Source of the DNA: Taxillus chinensis
Lineage: Eukaryota; Streptophyta; Magnoliopsida; Santalales; Loranthaceae
Length of the DNA: 64,000 nucleotides
Assembly (NCBI GenBank): GCA_023512835.1
Contig: JAKCVP010000389.1
Coordinates: 1-64,000 of the forward strand
Direction: 5' to 3'
This document shows, piece after piece, positions 43,026-54,888 of this stretch. The position numbers were made by a program, and so were the translations under genes. Under the pieces are notes generated by a model. That model was not told the origin of the DNA. It made no database searches and was given only the letters and a program-made list of their open reading frames with translations. Position 1 is the stretch's first letter, and each line of letters opens with the position of its first letter.

Positions 43026-44856
43026 CTACCACGTCTCAATCTCCTTGAAGCGCAAGAACATACCACCATCAGGCTTCATCGTAATAACACCCACAACGCG
43101 CGGCTCCTCCTGTGTATCCAGCTCAATCTCATAGCGCCCGACCAATCCCGCAATCGCAGCCCTGAGCTCCGCCTTGGCAAAGTCCCGCCCGATACACGCG
43201 CGCTGTCCGTGCAAGAATGTAAGCTCGGAGAAATTCGTGCTTGTTCCGCCGTGCTTGTTGGCCCTCTTCGTCCCGTCGGGCGCAGTGTCAATCCATCTCT
43301 CGGGAATGATCTGATCTGCGTTATCCCAGAATTTGGGGTGGCGGTTGATGGCGTAGGGGACGAGGACGAAGCGGGTTCCCTTGGGGATGGCGTAGCCTGC
43401 TACGGTTGTGGGACGGATTGCTTCGCGGAGCGTCAGGGGTACGGTCGGGTAGAGGCGCTGCGTTTCCTCGCAGACGCCGTTTAGGTAGGGCATTGTTTCT
43501 AGGAGGGTGTGGGTTATGGGCGTGCTTGAGGTTGGGATGCTGGCGTGGATTTCTTGGCGGAGGGCGGTTTGGACGTGCGGGAATTTGGCGCAGAGGTAGG
43601 CTGCCCATGTTAGGGCTGATGCTGTTGTTTCGTGCTGAGTCTTTCGTTAGTATTCTTCTTGGATTATTTTGGTTTGTGTTGATGGAGGAGAAAGGGGAGT
43701 GGGGTACGTACGCCTGCTGCAAGGAAAGTCAGCATCTGATCGCGAATCTCATCGTCGTTTAGTTCGCCATCGCGAATGATGCTGGCGAGGATATCGTAGT
43801 CTTGGGTCTTGGCCGTAGGGTCCTTCTTCTTGTCTGCGATAATGTCCTTGCAGGTCTTGCGCAAGAAGTCGCCAATGGTGTTGAGCATGCGGTTGTTTGC
43901 CAGGGGCAAGAGCTTGACAATGTAGACAGGGAAGACAAAGTGTAGACCAAAGAACAGAAGGCGGTCCCAGGTCGGGCGCAAGAGCTCCAAGAAGGCTTCA
44001 GCGACGGGATTGTCCTCATGCGTCAGAGATTCAAAGTCGTGACCCATTGCTGTTGGGCCGATGATGTCGAGAGTCAAGCGACTATATGACGTTAGCTTTG
44101 TTCATCAGCATCGAACGAGGAGTATCTACCTAGCCCACTCTCCAATCTCGACCTTGCCCCATCCGTCAGTGCCAGGGATTGCATGTTTCTTAACATCTTT
44201 GGCAAACTCCTTGACGAAGAGTTGCGTCTTCTCCCACATGAAGGGGTACAGCTCCCTGATCCTGCGGATGTTGAAGCTAGGCGTCAGGATCTTGCGCTGC
44301 TTCTTATGCTCGGCGCCCTCGACGACAATGAGCCCATAGCCGATCGCACGAGCAAGGAATTCGCGCAGACCCCAGGGTTTCTCAAAGTCATAGACATGGG
44401 TGTTCAAGATGTCGCGAGCAGCATCAGCGCCAGACACCAAGCACATGTTCTCGACAGCAGACTTGAGCTTGATTAGCTGAGCATCTGGCTGCTCCCGCAT
44501 CCATTTTAGCGCGGTAGCACCACGAGGTGACTCGAATAGGAGCTGTCCACGCTCGCGCTCCTGATTAAAGTTAGAATCAGGTACAACGGTATCAGGGGAT
44601 CCCGGCATTTCCGTACCGGGGCCTTTGGCAGGTTTCTTAACGGATTCTGGAACCGCGGATAGATGATGAATTTGTGGAAAAGGAACAGCGCCGTCACTGG
44701 AAAGACAGCCGCAATGTAATTGTAAGGAATTTGGTATAAGAATGCTGGGGCCGCGTTTGGCAGAAGATGGGGGAGGAAGTGGCCCACGGGCAGAGCGATG
44801 GCGAGGATCTTCACAATGAAGAGCTCGATATCACGCATAGTACTGCCGTCGGACAT
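43026..44856 (-). CDS. Cytochrome P450 monooxygenase (microsomal class)
   Basis: CDS complement(join(43026..43634,43712..44081,44130..44560,44617..44856)), 549 residues. The introns (77, 48 and 56 nt) all have good branch sites. Hydrophobic N-terminal segments (ELFIVKILAIALPVG and YNYIAAVFPVTALFLFHKFIIY) anchor it in the ER, followed by the Pro-rich hinge NPLRNLPKAP. The I-helix oxygen-binding motif AGHETT is split by intron 3. ExxR is at about 404-407 (ETQR), PERW follows, and the heme loop FLHGQRACIG has Cys494 as iron ligand. The enzyme is complete with all key residues. The subfamily and substrate cannot be assigned by eye. The neighbouring hydrolase, bicupin and dienoyl-CoA reductase suggest a role in oxidising small lipophilic or aromatic compounds. 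Confidence 0.92.
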
Positions 44857-46850
44857 TGTGACGGTGTTTGCGGGCGTGTGATTGCGTGTCTCGAATACTT
44901 CTGCATGAAATGCGCAGCTAGATATCCTAAAATGCTAGGCAGACAAGTGGGAAATATCGTCCGGGAATAGACATCCTCTCCACACGCGGGGATCATCCCG
45001 CACCATTGAGATCGAAGAGCCTCACGTCTAGCCGAATCAAGTAAGCAAGATCACGGCTGTTACGAACCTAGGCGTAAGCCCCTGATGCTTGTCCAGACTT
45101 CGAATTTTCCGGGACGGCACTTGTCGAGCCTCTCCGTCTCAGGGCTTGATTCTGTGACAACATTGCCTCGCGGGCACTCTGGCAGCGTACGAAGCCTTCA
45201 AAAAAGTCTGGCAACGAAGCGATCAGACGAACGTACCTCGGCATCTCGAGCTTCAGGCAACAGCATTTCTGCATCTCGCAGCTACAGCCTAGGTTGGAGA
45301 CTTGCTAGGTTTGTGACGCTTTGACAATGTCACTTCTCCTTGCACATTACACTCTAATCACTGCTCTGATCATCCTGTCAATGCACGAACGATCATCGTA
45401 GAATAGCTGCTGCGAGCGATAGGACCGAGAGTCACCTGGCAAGACCCTTGTTAGAGTTCGCAAACGTCATGGGAGCGTAAGGTCGTTTGCATTTACTTGA
45501 AATAAGTCGCGGTAGTGTCTTCGCATCTGTGTCGGTAGGATCGGACATCGACTCGACTCGAATATTGCAGAGCTGATCCTTGATTTGGAAGCTCGTAAGT
45601 CAGCTCAGAGATGGCGAACGGCGGATCGCGTTGTCGAAAGTCTGAAATCCGTATGAAGGCCCTAAGAGCAGTCTCCATTGAAACCCTGCTGGGTTCCCAG
45701 CAGGGCTCGTATGAGCTTTACGAAGAGCCAAGTACCCTCAGGGTCTTTGTACCCCCAGACCAGCTAACAAATTGGCAGTGTATCGATTCCGGGGCATCCG
45801 TTGCTCATCCATAGATAAACCATCCTTATGGAACTCCGAATGCCAAGGAATGGCATGTACTGGTCTCTTTGATATGCTCAAATATAGAGTCTTCGCGCAG
45901 TGTCTCTACTCGCATTCGTATTCATATTCTTGTACTTTGCTCGATCCATGCTCGAAGGGAGCAAACCCCATGGATCTGGTAGACGACGTCCATGTACCTG
46001 GTTTCGAATCGTCTGACATGGAGTCAATACTCAACCAGATCTCGCTCCAGCCAGGATGAAAACAGGGGACGCTGAAATCGAGTCCGAGCGTCTGTACCGT
46101 CCACAGTTGACTACAGTGATGTATCAGGTCCGGGTCTTGAGGCGAGTGCTGATTACGTGCTTGTTATTGATTGCAGATTCGATAGAATAAGTGCCACTGT
46201 GTCATTGGGCGGGGTGATGGATCGAGCAGAAGGACTGACTTGAAGTTGTGACCAATGACCTCTCCATGACATCAGACCCCGGACGGCGGTCCGCTTACAT
46301 GGACTCTGGTCTGTACCGAGTCAGATGATTGTCGGAAACAACGGTGGCAAGGCTGCCCTGCATCCTGTCATGGATATAAACCTTAAGGTCCAGATCTTGT
46401 TTGTCATCATTGCTGTGCCGTATGGATCCTTTGTTTGACGATACAGTACGAAGTACAGAGTAATAGACATCAACATGGCTTGTGAATGCGATGGCACGCT
46501 TTCAGACGTTCCGAGAGGATGCATCGGTAAGATATAGTAGCGGATCGGAGACCTTGAGGGCTGAAGGTTGCGGATTCGACGCGTACCGGTGCTGTTAATG
46601 ACAAGAGCAGTTTCAAACAGAAAGCCATGTATAGATACTGTAATAGCCGCCGCGTTCGACCTCGTAAATTTGTTGCCTAAAGTGAAAGCTCTTCGAGAGC
46701 GAATGAACGAGGTCGGCTCAATCGTAACCCGGATTATCCGACGACCGGGCATCGGGAACCCAGCAACGGCAAAGTTACCTCTTGCTCCTTGCAATCGAGT
46801 AGCTCTGAGCAGATGAGACTCTACGAACTCACTTCGACAGCAAATTGGAT
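44857..46850. other. Intergenic between P450 and esterase, no supported gene
   Basis: About 2 kb upstream of the P450 and downstream of the esterase (both minus). Short open frames (e.g. 45772-46059 plus, 46321-46794 minus) start at non-ATG codons or lack features. A perfect inverted repeat at 45684-45705 is listed separately. Confidence 0.5.
45684..45705. repeat. Perfect inverted repeat, 10-bp arms
   Basis: CCCTGCTGGG, a 2-base TT spacer, then CCCAGCAGGG. Two smaller complementary pairs follow within about 60 bp (ACCCT/AGGGT near 45732 and GGTCT/AGACC near 45741-45761). This could form a cruciform or an RNA hairpin, or be a dyad-symmetric protein-binding site. Confidence 0.75.
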
Positions 46851-47919
46851 TTATGATGCGTACGTATGTTCTAATATCCGCGCCAGAAAATCAAAGCCTT
46901 CTCTCTGCTTGTTCCATGTATCCGAACCCTTCACCATCTTACCCACAAACGTATGTGGCTCGCCTTCCACTTCAATGAACTCGCATCTAACATCATTGTC
47001 TCTCAGCTTTGCCTCTAGCTGCCTGCTAAGATGAATTGGTACCATTTGATCAGCATTGCCATGTACGATGCAAATTGGCGGCCACGATGAATCCACCCGT
47101 CGCAATGGATCGACTTTGTCCAAGTCTTGGGGATAGTCTGGCCATATGCGTTGCAAAACCTCCCCTGCAGCGATAGCGCGCATAGCAAATTCAACTCGAG
47201 GATCACTGAAATCAGGCGGGCCCTCTGCTTGGCCTTCCAACGACATACCACCGTGGATGATAGTCTTCTGCTGGTACAGCTCTGGGAACTTTGCTGACTG
47301 ACTCTCTTTTGGAAGTTTGTTCTTGATTAATTCAACCGGTTGCGTCCAAGATGGATCATTGTAACCGATTGCGCCGTAAAAGTCTAAGATTGCGAGCGGG
47401 GGCTTGGGTGTATCAAAGGCCTTCACAGTGTTAGCAACCTTTTCTGCTGAGGCTCAAAAGGGCTCAGTCCCTTAGGAGCCTCTATCGCGAGCTCGTACTT
47501 ACAAGGCTCAATGCCAGTTGCCCGCCCGATGATGTCCCCATGGCCAATATCCGATCCTCGTCCGGCACTGTTCCCACCACGCCTTGCCGTCGCAGAACCT
47601 CGTCGAGTCCGCCTGTTTGGACCCATTGAAGCGCATCTCGGACGTCAGTCATTGGTCCTTCTAGCATGTTGACCCCTGGACAAAGTCGATGTTCAAGCGA
47701 TAGGACGATCCAGCCTCGCTCGAGACAGTCGGATATTTGATCCGCACTGTTCAGGCCAGCTCCCCCGAGCATGAAAGCGCCACCATGAAGCATCAGTAGT
47801 ACCGGTGACTTTTGCAATCCGGCTCTTATGCTGTCTTTGGATGGTAGGTAAACGTCTGTAGGGATTTCGAAATCACCCACCCGCTTGTAAGGGACTCGCA
47901 ATGCGACTTTTAGAGCCAT
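46851..47919 (-). CDS. Alpha/beta-hydrolase fold esterase (HGG / hormone-sensitive-lipase-like)
   Basis: CDS complement(join(46851..47420,47503..47919)), 328 residues from the first in-frame ATG. The 82-nt intron (GTAAGT, GCTAAC, GAAG) is phase 0 and follows QLALSL. The oxyanion-hole motif HGG (residues 45-47) lies after LLML, and the nucleophile elbow is GTSSG (Ser130 at 128-132). A probable acid is in CIVHGNADQMVP and the His is in GEPHTF near the C-terminus, so the full catalytic triad is present. There is no signal peptide, so it is probably cytosolic. Members hydrolyse short-chain or aromatic esters and occur in secondary metabolism and xenobiotic breakdown. It is divergently transcribed from the bicupin gene with 425 bp between starts. 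Confidence 0.85.
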
Positions 47920-48344
47920 TTTGATGGCGTAGACCCTTTCCACTGATAATGATCGAAATTTTCAATAATTAAAACAAGACCTGGAGCACACCACAGTAAT
48001 GAATACTCAGTACGAGGTGCTTCGCGCTTCGGGATCTGCAAAGATGGTCAAATGTGGTAGTCTTCGGAGGACGGCTTCTTCCCTCGGCTTTTCCGAGACT
48101 ACGTAGTGACGTGCAGGAGACCGACAAGAGCTCGCACCACCATGCAATGGCTTATCCGGGAGATGGCCTACTCTGATGCACCGCTAAGTCAATGCTTGGA
48201 CGCTTGCAACGGTATCAGATGCTACGATCAAACGCCGAAGACTCCTTAAAGAAGTCTCCACCACGTACCCATGCCACCACTCCACCAACCACTTGAGACA
48301 TTCTGATACAGAGCAACCAATCCCAACCAATTTGCATCATCACC
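47920..48344. promoter_or_regulatory. Divergent promoter, esterase / bicupin
   Basis: A shared 425-bp upstream interval suggests these two genes may be co-regulated. No specific operator was recognised. Confidence 0.55.
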
Positions 48345-49495
48345 ATGCCTCTTCAGACTCTATCCTCACCTCCAGAAGGATCGGAATCATACCATTTACC
48401 TCAGCTTTCGGGCGAGCTCCTGAACCTTGTCGGTTCCAAATCTGCCATTCGGATCCTAGCATCGGCTGCACAGACCAATGATACGATTTCTGTCTTTGCC
48501 ATGGACGGCGTAGCAGCCGATCCCCCTGGCTTCCACTACCACAATGAGGCACACGATATCTTTCTCGTCACGAGGGGAAGCATGCAGGTTTGGGCAGGCG
48601 ACAAGGCGCGGACATTGAGAGCAGGCGATTTTGCCAGTGTTCCTCCGGTAAAAGCTTCCCACAGCTATTCATGTGCTGTCAGATTCAGCCAAACGGCAAG
48701 AATGGAGTCAATCAAGGCAAAGCTGACAGAATCTAGACCATCATCCACAGACCAAAGCTGATAGCACCATACACACAGACTGTCGGTCTAGTATCTCCAG
48801 CGCATTGGATCGATTTCTTCCGCCAAGTATCGGAAAAGTACGAAGGTATACACGCGCCTGAATGGGATCAACGCCCCTTAGGACCTTCGATCGGCCAACG
48901 ACTGGCTGCAGCGGGTCCCAAAGATTGGGATGTCCATTTTGTTCGCGATCATCCTGAGGCGTCTGTAGGCGAATGGACGGAGGAGGATGAGGTGCTACCT
49001 GAAGGGCAAGTGGCTTATTATCTGAAGGCTGACTCAGGCCCACGTTATCTGCTAGGAGGTCTCCTCGTTCGTCCGATGATACTCGGTCCACAGAGCGGCG
49101 GCGCGTTCGAGATCTCGACGATCGAGGGAAGTGAGCTTTTAGGATCGCCCTTCGAGGGTGGCAAGAAAGATTTGAGATTCGAGAAGGCACATCACGTACT
49201 CTACGTCCTTGATGGCACGATACTGATCTGGGTAGATGGGGAGAAGACGTCGAGCAAAGTCCACGCTGGGGAGACTGTGTTCATTCCTGCTGGTGCGAGA
49301 TTCGGACTCGGCTTTGGAAGCCGGGGCGTAAGGATCTTGAGTTTTGCCGGGCCTGGTGAGGGAATCGGTGCTCTTGTGTGCGAAGCAGGGGAGCGTGCGC
49401 AAGGGTTCGTTCTACCTGATCCGGGCAGAGAAGGAAAGGTCGATGAGACGAGGCTTGGAGACGTTGCGTCGCGCAGAGGTGTCGCGCCACTCTGA
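48345..49495 (+). CDS. Quercetin 2,3-dioxygenase-like bicupin
   Basis: CDS join(48345..48647,48737..49495), 353 residues. The 89-nt intron (GTAAAA, GCTGAC, TCTAG) is phase 0 and joins FASVPP to TIIHRPKL, restoring the second half of cupin motif 1. The N-terminal cupin has FHYHNEAHDIF (His64, His66, with Asp71 where quercetinases have Glu) and the partner His105 (TIIHRP). The second cupin, around residues 270-330, has HHVLYVLDG, HAGETVFIP and GARFG but not an obvious full metal triad. Fungal quercetinases open the flavonol ring with O2, releasing CO and a depside. With Asp replacing Glu, the substrate may differ. No signal peptide, so intracellular. The adjacent divergent esterase could cleave a depside ester, which is an inference from neighbourhood only. 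Confidence 0.78.
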
Positions 49496-50026
49496 GCTTA
49501 TCATAATCAGATTGATACTTCGAATCTTTGTTCTTTTCGGGGCTGAAAGAGTCGAATACTTGCCCTGACCAGCCTTCTACCTACAGCGCCCGCATTTCCA
49601 GAGTGTTCGACGCAATCCGCGAAGCCGGACTTTCAATTCCGCCGAGAGAGCTCCACGTGCTTTCACGATGCTGCTGTCTATGCTTGAAGATTCATCTTGT
49701 CCAATGCAAATAGGAGATATTCGCAGATTATCGCTCCTGTATGGCGCTGAATCGGTACAACTCGCCTCGTTTCAAACACCGCTCGTTAATCTCACCTGGG
49801 ACCCTTTCGCGATCGCCCTCTTCGACCCTTCTAATCGACATCGCCCTTTGAATCGCAAGACGCTCAGGCCTTTCATAATCTGCAAGGGCGCTCGTTGTCC
49901 ATCTCAGACGTTCAAGCGAAGAGGATGGCTGCAAGACAAACTTTCCGGAGCGGGAAACATCACACATGAGAACCTATCCGGCTATCAGCCATCCCGCAAC
50001 GCAGTGGCAGAGAACTTCGCTTTCAT
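49496..50026. other. Convergent intergenic region, bicupin / dienoyl-CoA reductase
   Basis: 3' flanks of two convergent genes. Open frames on both strands are present, but none has supporting features. Confidence 0.5.
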
Positions 50027-50989
50027 TCAGATCTTGCTCTTATCCTTCTTCATCCCTTTCACGCCCGTGATCTCGCTCCCAGCCAAGAGGAAGTCAGGGT
50101 ATTTAATGTCCTCCCCGCCCATATTGCCGCCCACTCTCCACTCGCCACCGTCGACAACGATCCCAGTACCATTCACATAGTTGCCAGCAGCGCTGAACAA
50201 GTAGACAGTTGCGTCAGCAATCTCGCGCACAGTACCGAATCTGCCAGACGGAATGCCTCTGCCAGCCTTTGCATGACCTTCACTGCCTCCCTGCACAAGT
50301 CGATCAACACCCTCGGTACCAGCGATAGGTCCTGGTGCAATGATATTCGACGTAATGCCAAATGGACCCTGCTCGATAGCAACATGTGCACTCAGCGCAT
50401 CAACACCAGCCTTTGCGGCAGAAGCATGTGTCTGAAACGGCGTCCCCGTATAATACAGCGTAGCCGAAACGAAAATGATGCGTCCGCCAGTGCTTATACT
50501 CTCGCCCTTTCCATCAGTCTTATTCCGCGCCGCGCTCTCCCTCAAGTAGGGCAAGCACGCCTTGAATGTATTATAACTTCCCAGTAGATCAATCTCAACA
50601 ACACTCTTGAAGGCATTCTCACTCAGCGCCATCTGTGGCGCGAGAAAATTGCCGGCGGCACCCGCGATGCAAAAGTCCAGGCTGCCGAGCTCTTTTACGC
50701 AGCGCTCGACGGCGGCTTGTAAATCGGCGGGTTTGCGAACATCTACGTTGCCGATGCCGATGACGCGGGCGTCAGGGCGTCCAGAGTCAGAGGCTATGCT
50801 CGCCGCGACGGACACGGTTTTCTCGGGGTTGCGGCCAATAATGCAGGCATTGCCGCCCAAATGGACGAAGGCGCGAACTTGTGCGGAGCAGATGCTGCCA
50901 GCACCGCCCGTGCAGAAAAGGACTCTGTTCTTGAAGAGATTCGGCGCCCAGACGGGAGTCAAATATGTGTGGGATGGAGTCGGTGCCAT
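50027..50989 (-). CDS. sps19: Peroxisomal 2,4-dienoyl-CoA reductase (SDR family)
   Basis: Single exon, 320 residues. The Rossmann NADP-binding motif TGGAGSI is at 27-33. The NNAG equivalent is CIAGAAGNFLAP. The active-site region SATLYYTGTPFQTHASAAKAGVDAL carries the Tyr/Lys arrangement typical of dienoyl-CoA reductases rather than the plain YxxxK of other SDRs. APGPIAGTEG and IVVDGGEW are typical of the family, and the length matches Sps19/DECR2. The C-terminal tripeptide SKI is a good PTS1 variant, which places it in peroxisomes. There it reduces 2,4-dienoyl-CoA with NADPH so that unsaturated fatty acids can enter beta-oxidation. No introns. Confidence 0.92.
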   Translation of the reverse strand: MAPTPSHTYLTPVWAPNLFKNRVLFCTGGAGSICSAQVRAFVHLGGNACIIGRNPEKTVSVAASIASDSGRPDARVIGIGNVDVRKPADLQAAVERCVKELGSLDFCIAGAAGNFLAPQMALSENAFKSVVEIDLLGSYNTFKACLPYLRESAARNKTDGKGESISTGGRIIFVSATLYYTGTPFQTHASAAKAGVDALSAHVAIEQGPFGITSNIIAPGPIAGTEGVDRLVQGGSEGHAKAGRGIPSGRFGTVREIADATVYLFSAAGNYVNGTGIVVDGGEWRVGGNMGGEDIKYPDFLLAGSEITGVKGMKKDKSKI

Positions 50990-51776
50990 TTTGGGTGCAA
51001 CCTGGAAGGGATTGTGACTAGGAATGGAGATGGCAGAGGGGAAAGGAAGAGTATATGACTTCTGAGGTAGAGGCAGAGCGATAATCGAGACGGAGGATTA
51101 GTCGGCTCTCTAGGTAGGTAGCTAAAGCTATAGAGGGCGGCGGGTGTGCCTAAAACGGGACTCAAGCTGCGAGCTGAAGCTATAGGTATGACAAAACGCT
51201 CTGGCGAGTCGCGTATGGGCTATTATGGGAGCAGAGACGCATAGTACGGCCGCATTGGAGCTTCAAATCTGGGGTACTTGACGTCGTTGATAGCCGAGGG
51301 CTTCGAATATGAAGTCCGGAGTCTCGGAGTATCTGCGGGCCGATGCAAAGCAGTGATTACTGTCACGACTGGCATGCCTACATACTTTGGAGAGATTAAA
51401 CATTGCTGTCATTTGCCTTGAATGAGGGGCGTAGTATTCATGGATCCTACACTAGAGCCTTGAGTCGTGAGAGATGCATGGCCAGGCGACTGCTTTCTGC
51501 CCGACTTCGCTTGTAGGTAGACTCGGTCTCGAGCGCATTTGTAGATCTATACAGAGAGATTGTGTGGCAGCAACGCAGGACATTGCAATCGTAGGCATAG
51601 GTAAGCCTGAGTCGTAGAATGCTCGGACTCATGTCTTGAGACGTAGCAGCATTGTGTCTGTCTTGCGATGTTCGAACACCCTTTTCCGGCGAGGCGTGGG
51701 TAGCATATGTGCTCAATCCAACCACAAACCGCTCCAATACTCACGGTCTTCTGGAGATGCTGGACAAGTTTTAGTC
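50990..51776. other. Intergenic, with a GGTAGGTAG tract
   Basis: Promoter of the dienoyl-CoA reductase (minus) and 3' flank of the small unknown gene (also minus). A TAGGTAGGTAGC tract at about 51112-51122 is the main landmark. A possible alternative last exon of the next gene lies near 51680-51720. Confidence 0.5.
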
Positions 51777-52247
51777 TCAAACGTGAAAGTATGGTGAGAT
51801 AGAGAGGAAGTCAAGCTCACTGGAATCCATGCCAACCTCGTCTGACTCTTCTACAACCGGGAAACGGAACGTTTGGTATGTAAACCACTCCTCTTCGGTG
51901 GGAGGAGCTGGGCGCCAGCGTCCGTCGGATCTGACACCGGCGGAGGTGTCGAAGCCTCGACCGCGAACATGGGTCTCGACGGGGACTAGAGTGGGACGGG
52001 TGACGGGATCCATTGCTTCATTAACGATGTTCTTGTGACGGAGGGCGGTCTTGAGATCTGCGACGACATCATGGAAGTGCTTGGCGACTCGCTTCAGGAT
52101 GCCTGTTGAGGAAGCGATGTGAGTAGCTGAATTCCTCAAAGACGAACTCAGAGACTCACTTGGCTTTCTAGGTACTGCGATACCTTTCTCCTTCGTGATT
52201 GTGTTAGGTGCTGAGGTCTTTTTGAAAGCGCTGAATCGGCGTGCCAT
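51777..52247 (-). CDS. Small hypothetical protein, 137 residues
   Basis: CDS complement(join(51777..52102,52160..52247)) from the ATG of MARRFSAFKKTSAP. The 57-nt intron (GTGAGT donor at 52159, CAACAG acceptor) is in frame, so reading through it is also possible, but its signals are good. The protein is basic at the N-terminus, has ILKRVAKHFHDVVADLKTALRHKN (probable amphipathic helix) and a Trp/Pro-rich part (DGRWRPAPPTEEEW). An upstream ATG at 52436 would extend it. A second GTGAGC donor near the 3' end with an acceptor about 60 nt further could replace the last 13 residues. No family recognised; cellular role unknown. Confidence 0.45.
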   Translation of the reverse strand: MARRFSAFKKTSAPNTITKEKGIAVPRKPSESLSSSLRNSATHIASSTGILKRVAKHFHDVVADLKTALRHKNIVNEAMDPVTRPTLVPVETHVRGRGFDTSAGVRSDGRWRPAPPTEEEWFTYQTFRFPVVEESDEVGMDSSELDFLSISPYFHV

Positions 52248-54888
52248 CTCGATTGAGTGGCTCGGGTGCGTATCAAAGGGAAAAAACGAATGGAAGCGTT
52301 GTTGTAATGAGGGAATCTTCGCATTTGTGTTCCGACTGTCATTCGCAAGAGAAGAAACGATGGAGGAGCAGAAATGGGGACTGACCAGTGCTCGCTCAGG
52401 CAAGAGCGCGCGTCGACCAGGAAACCGTAACACCATCGTCCCTCCCTAGGAATCTGAGGTGAATGATTTGAAATGGTTATATCGTTATGTTCCCCCACTG
52501 GCTGATGTGTGAGCTCAACACCCAACACCGATGGGGATGTCAGATCCGTGATTTCAAAAAGCTGCGGCTTCCCCCACCCTATTGACCTTAATGGGCTTCA
52601 GGGTCTCTCACGGCATTGAAGCGAGCCTAGGTTGAGCATTATCCTTCCGCTCGTTCCCCGCAAAGATGTAGCTTCTTGTTCTGAGGGGGGCTGTGGGCCT
52701 GGTGCTGACGATACTTCCGGAGTGACCGGCGTCGTAGACGTGGAAAGTGAGCAGAATAGCTTTGGTGCTAAATAGAGAGTAGATCAGTACAGTGATGAGT
52801 TGATGCTCAAAGACATGGGAGCTGTTGTTGACTGGAAATACCAAAGATCCATTTGGAGTCTGATGATGTGGCCACGTCTCTGAACTGAATTGACTCTCAA
52901 GACATGTAGGGTTACATTGTTTGAATGTGATACTTAAGGGTTTGGTTCCTATAGAAAGTCTAGGTGGAAGCGGTGTGCCTGAGAGAAGACATGAAACTCC
53001 GTTGCAGTCTTTTGTTTTGATCTAAGGACATCTTCCCACTTGTCTTAGAGACTCTTCTTCACGATCACCTTACAAGACCAAATTCTTTCCCCACCTGATG
53101 CAGCGCCGAGATTCGAGTGTCACTTCCAGATGCAAGCGCAGTAAATGATTTCAGATTTAGATCACAAATTAGAAGCCTGCTGACTGCTCGCTCTATACCT
53201 AGGACGATTGGTCATGAGCCTTCGCGTCGCATAACGGCCGTCGGCCGTCGGATACATCATCAAAGTGACAGCAGCTCCACATCGACGATGACCAGACACA
53301 ACTTCTACTCGGCTCCCCAAGAACGATTTCACAATCCTAGATCCCATGGCATCGTCACAGGGCGAAGCACCTCCCCCGAACCCGCCGCTGCGCGAGCCAT
53401 GGGAGTTCGGGTCAATCCACACTTGTGACACCACACAGGGCAGGGCTCGTTCCATCCCGAAGAGAACCAACGTGTGTGGAAGGGGGAGAAGCCTGCATAA
53501 TGTTGCTGGTAAGGGCGGAGACAAACACCGAGGACGAAGACTAACTGGTGATAGGCCGCTTGATCACGAGCCAGAGGACCACCAATGAAGCCCTCGAAGA
53601 CGGGAGGCGCCGCTGATTCTAGGCTGCATCTTCAGACAGTCACTTCAGGCTCGCGTTAGCATCCTCATCTTGTATGAAGATGTATCTGATCCATGATCTT
53701 GACTACATTTGCTCAATCAAGATGGGCGGCTAAAACATTCCTCCGGCCTGGCCTTTGATTCATCCATCTACCCTCAACCTTGTCCTTGCTCAGAGCGAAA
53801 TTGCACTTGTCTGCACTTGTCTTGGCCTACTTGTTTGAGGTGGCGAAAGCGCAGAGTTCTCACTTTCCCACCTATAGTGATGGCTGGCCCAGTTAAGAGT
53901 ACGCGTTCAGCTTGCCGACGCAATCTGACAGATTGTCATGGGCACCGCTATATTCAGTTGCACCTCTGCTTGCATCTCGACTTCCCGAACGACTTGACGC
54001 ATCACGACTACTCCCATTGATTGCCTGAGCAACAGCGCGACTAGACAGAGCTCGTTTGCCGCTGATGCAGACGTCTGACATGTCAAAATACGCATACCGC
54101 AACTACCACTTTCGACGATACTTGCCACGCATGCGCGAGGCGACAGACAATGACACACGCCACGTCCGCCCCGCGCGATGAAGTCCTTGGCAGACACGCT
54201 GTCTGTATAGCACAGCCCATTTCGCGTATGAAGCTGTTATTGGGACGTTATGAGGAGCAAGATCTCTGGACATCGAATATTCGAAGATTGCGAATACACG
54301 CGATTTTGCGAAGCTGTCGTCAATGTCCAGGGCTTTACGAGAAGCGGGCGTGCAGCATTGACTGCTCGGCTGGCATCGTGTGTCCGACCTGCCCCGTGTG
54401 GCTGCCGCGCAGCCTCCCTGCAGATCTTGGCCGCCTCCTGCGTAAGTCTAGAACGACGGACTCACGCGTGATTATGTCGCGAGGGATTTCATTGTCTTCG
54501 AAGAATCAGGCGCCGCCTCTGCAGCTCTACTCGAGTGGGTCCGCCACTGGACAGCACAGGGCACATAGAAGCATACAAGAGATCTGCACCCTCCTCCGTG
54601 CAGGCACTGGCGGCGCAACTCACTCTGTACTACGGCTAACGGCAAGCCGACCGTTGAGATAGCCCTGGCGCCGTCCTGAACGGTTGAACACCTCGGAAAT
54701 TTGACAACCCGGAAGATTTGCATCTTGCCTTGCCCTCCAGTGCCTCCTCCTCGCCGCAGTTGCGTGTGAAAGGAGAAGGCAACAAGAAAGTCGCAGTTGG
54801 CCCATAAGCGTATCGATCCAGAAGCTATTCGGTCCTTGGGCTCAAGACTGACCAGATCCGGTTCGCGTCCGGTTCGAAGAGCTGCACG
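52248..54888. other. Intergenic, no supported gene
   Basis: About 2.6 kb between the small unknown gene (minus) and the lipase gene (plus). The longest frames (about 170 codons near 54150-54662 plus and about 175 near 54472-54999 minus) overlap each other, have unusual composition and no motif, and are rejected. Confidence 0.5.

Noticed and set aside
46321..46794. 157-codon minus-strand open frame between P450 and esterase
   Set aside because: It begins at a non-ATG codon, with no motif or splice support.
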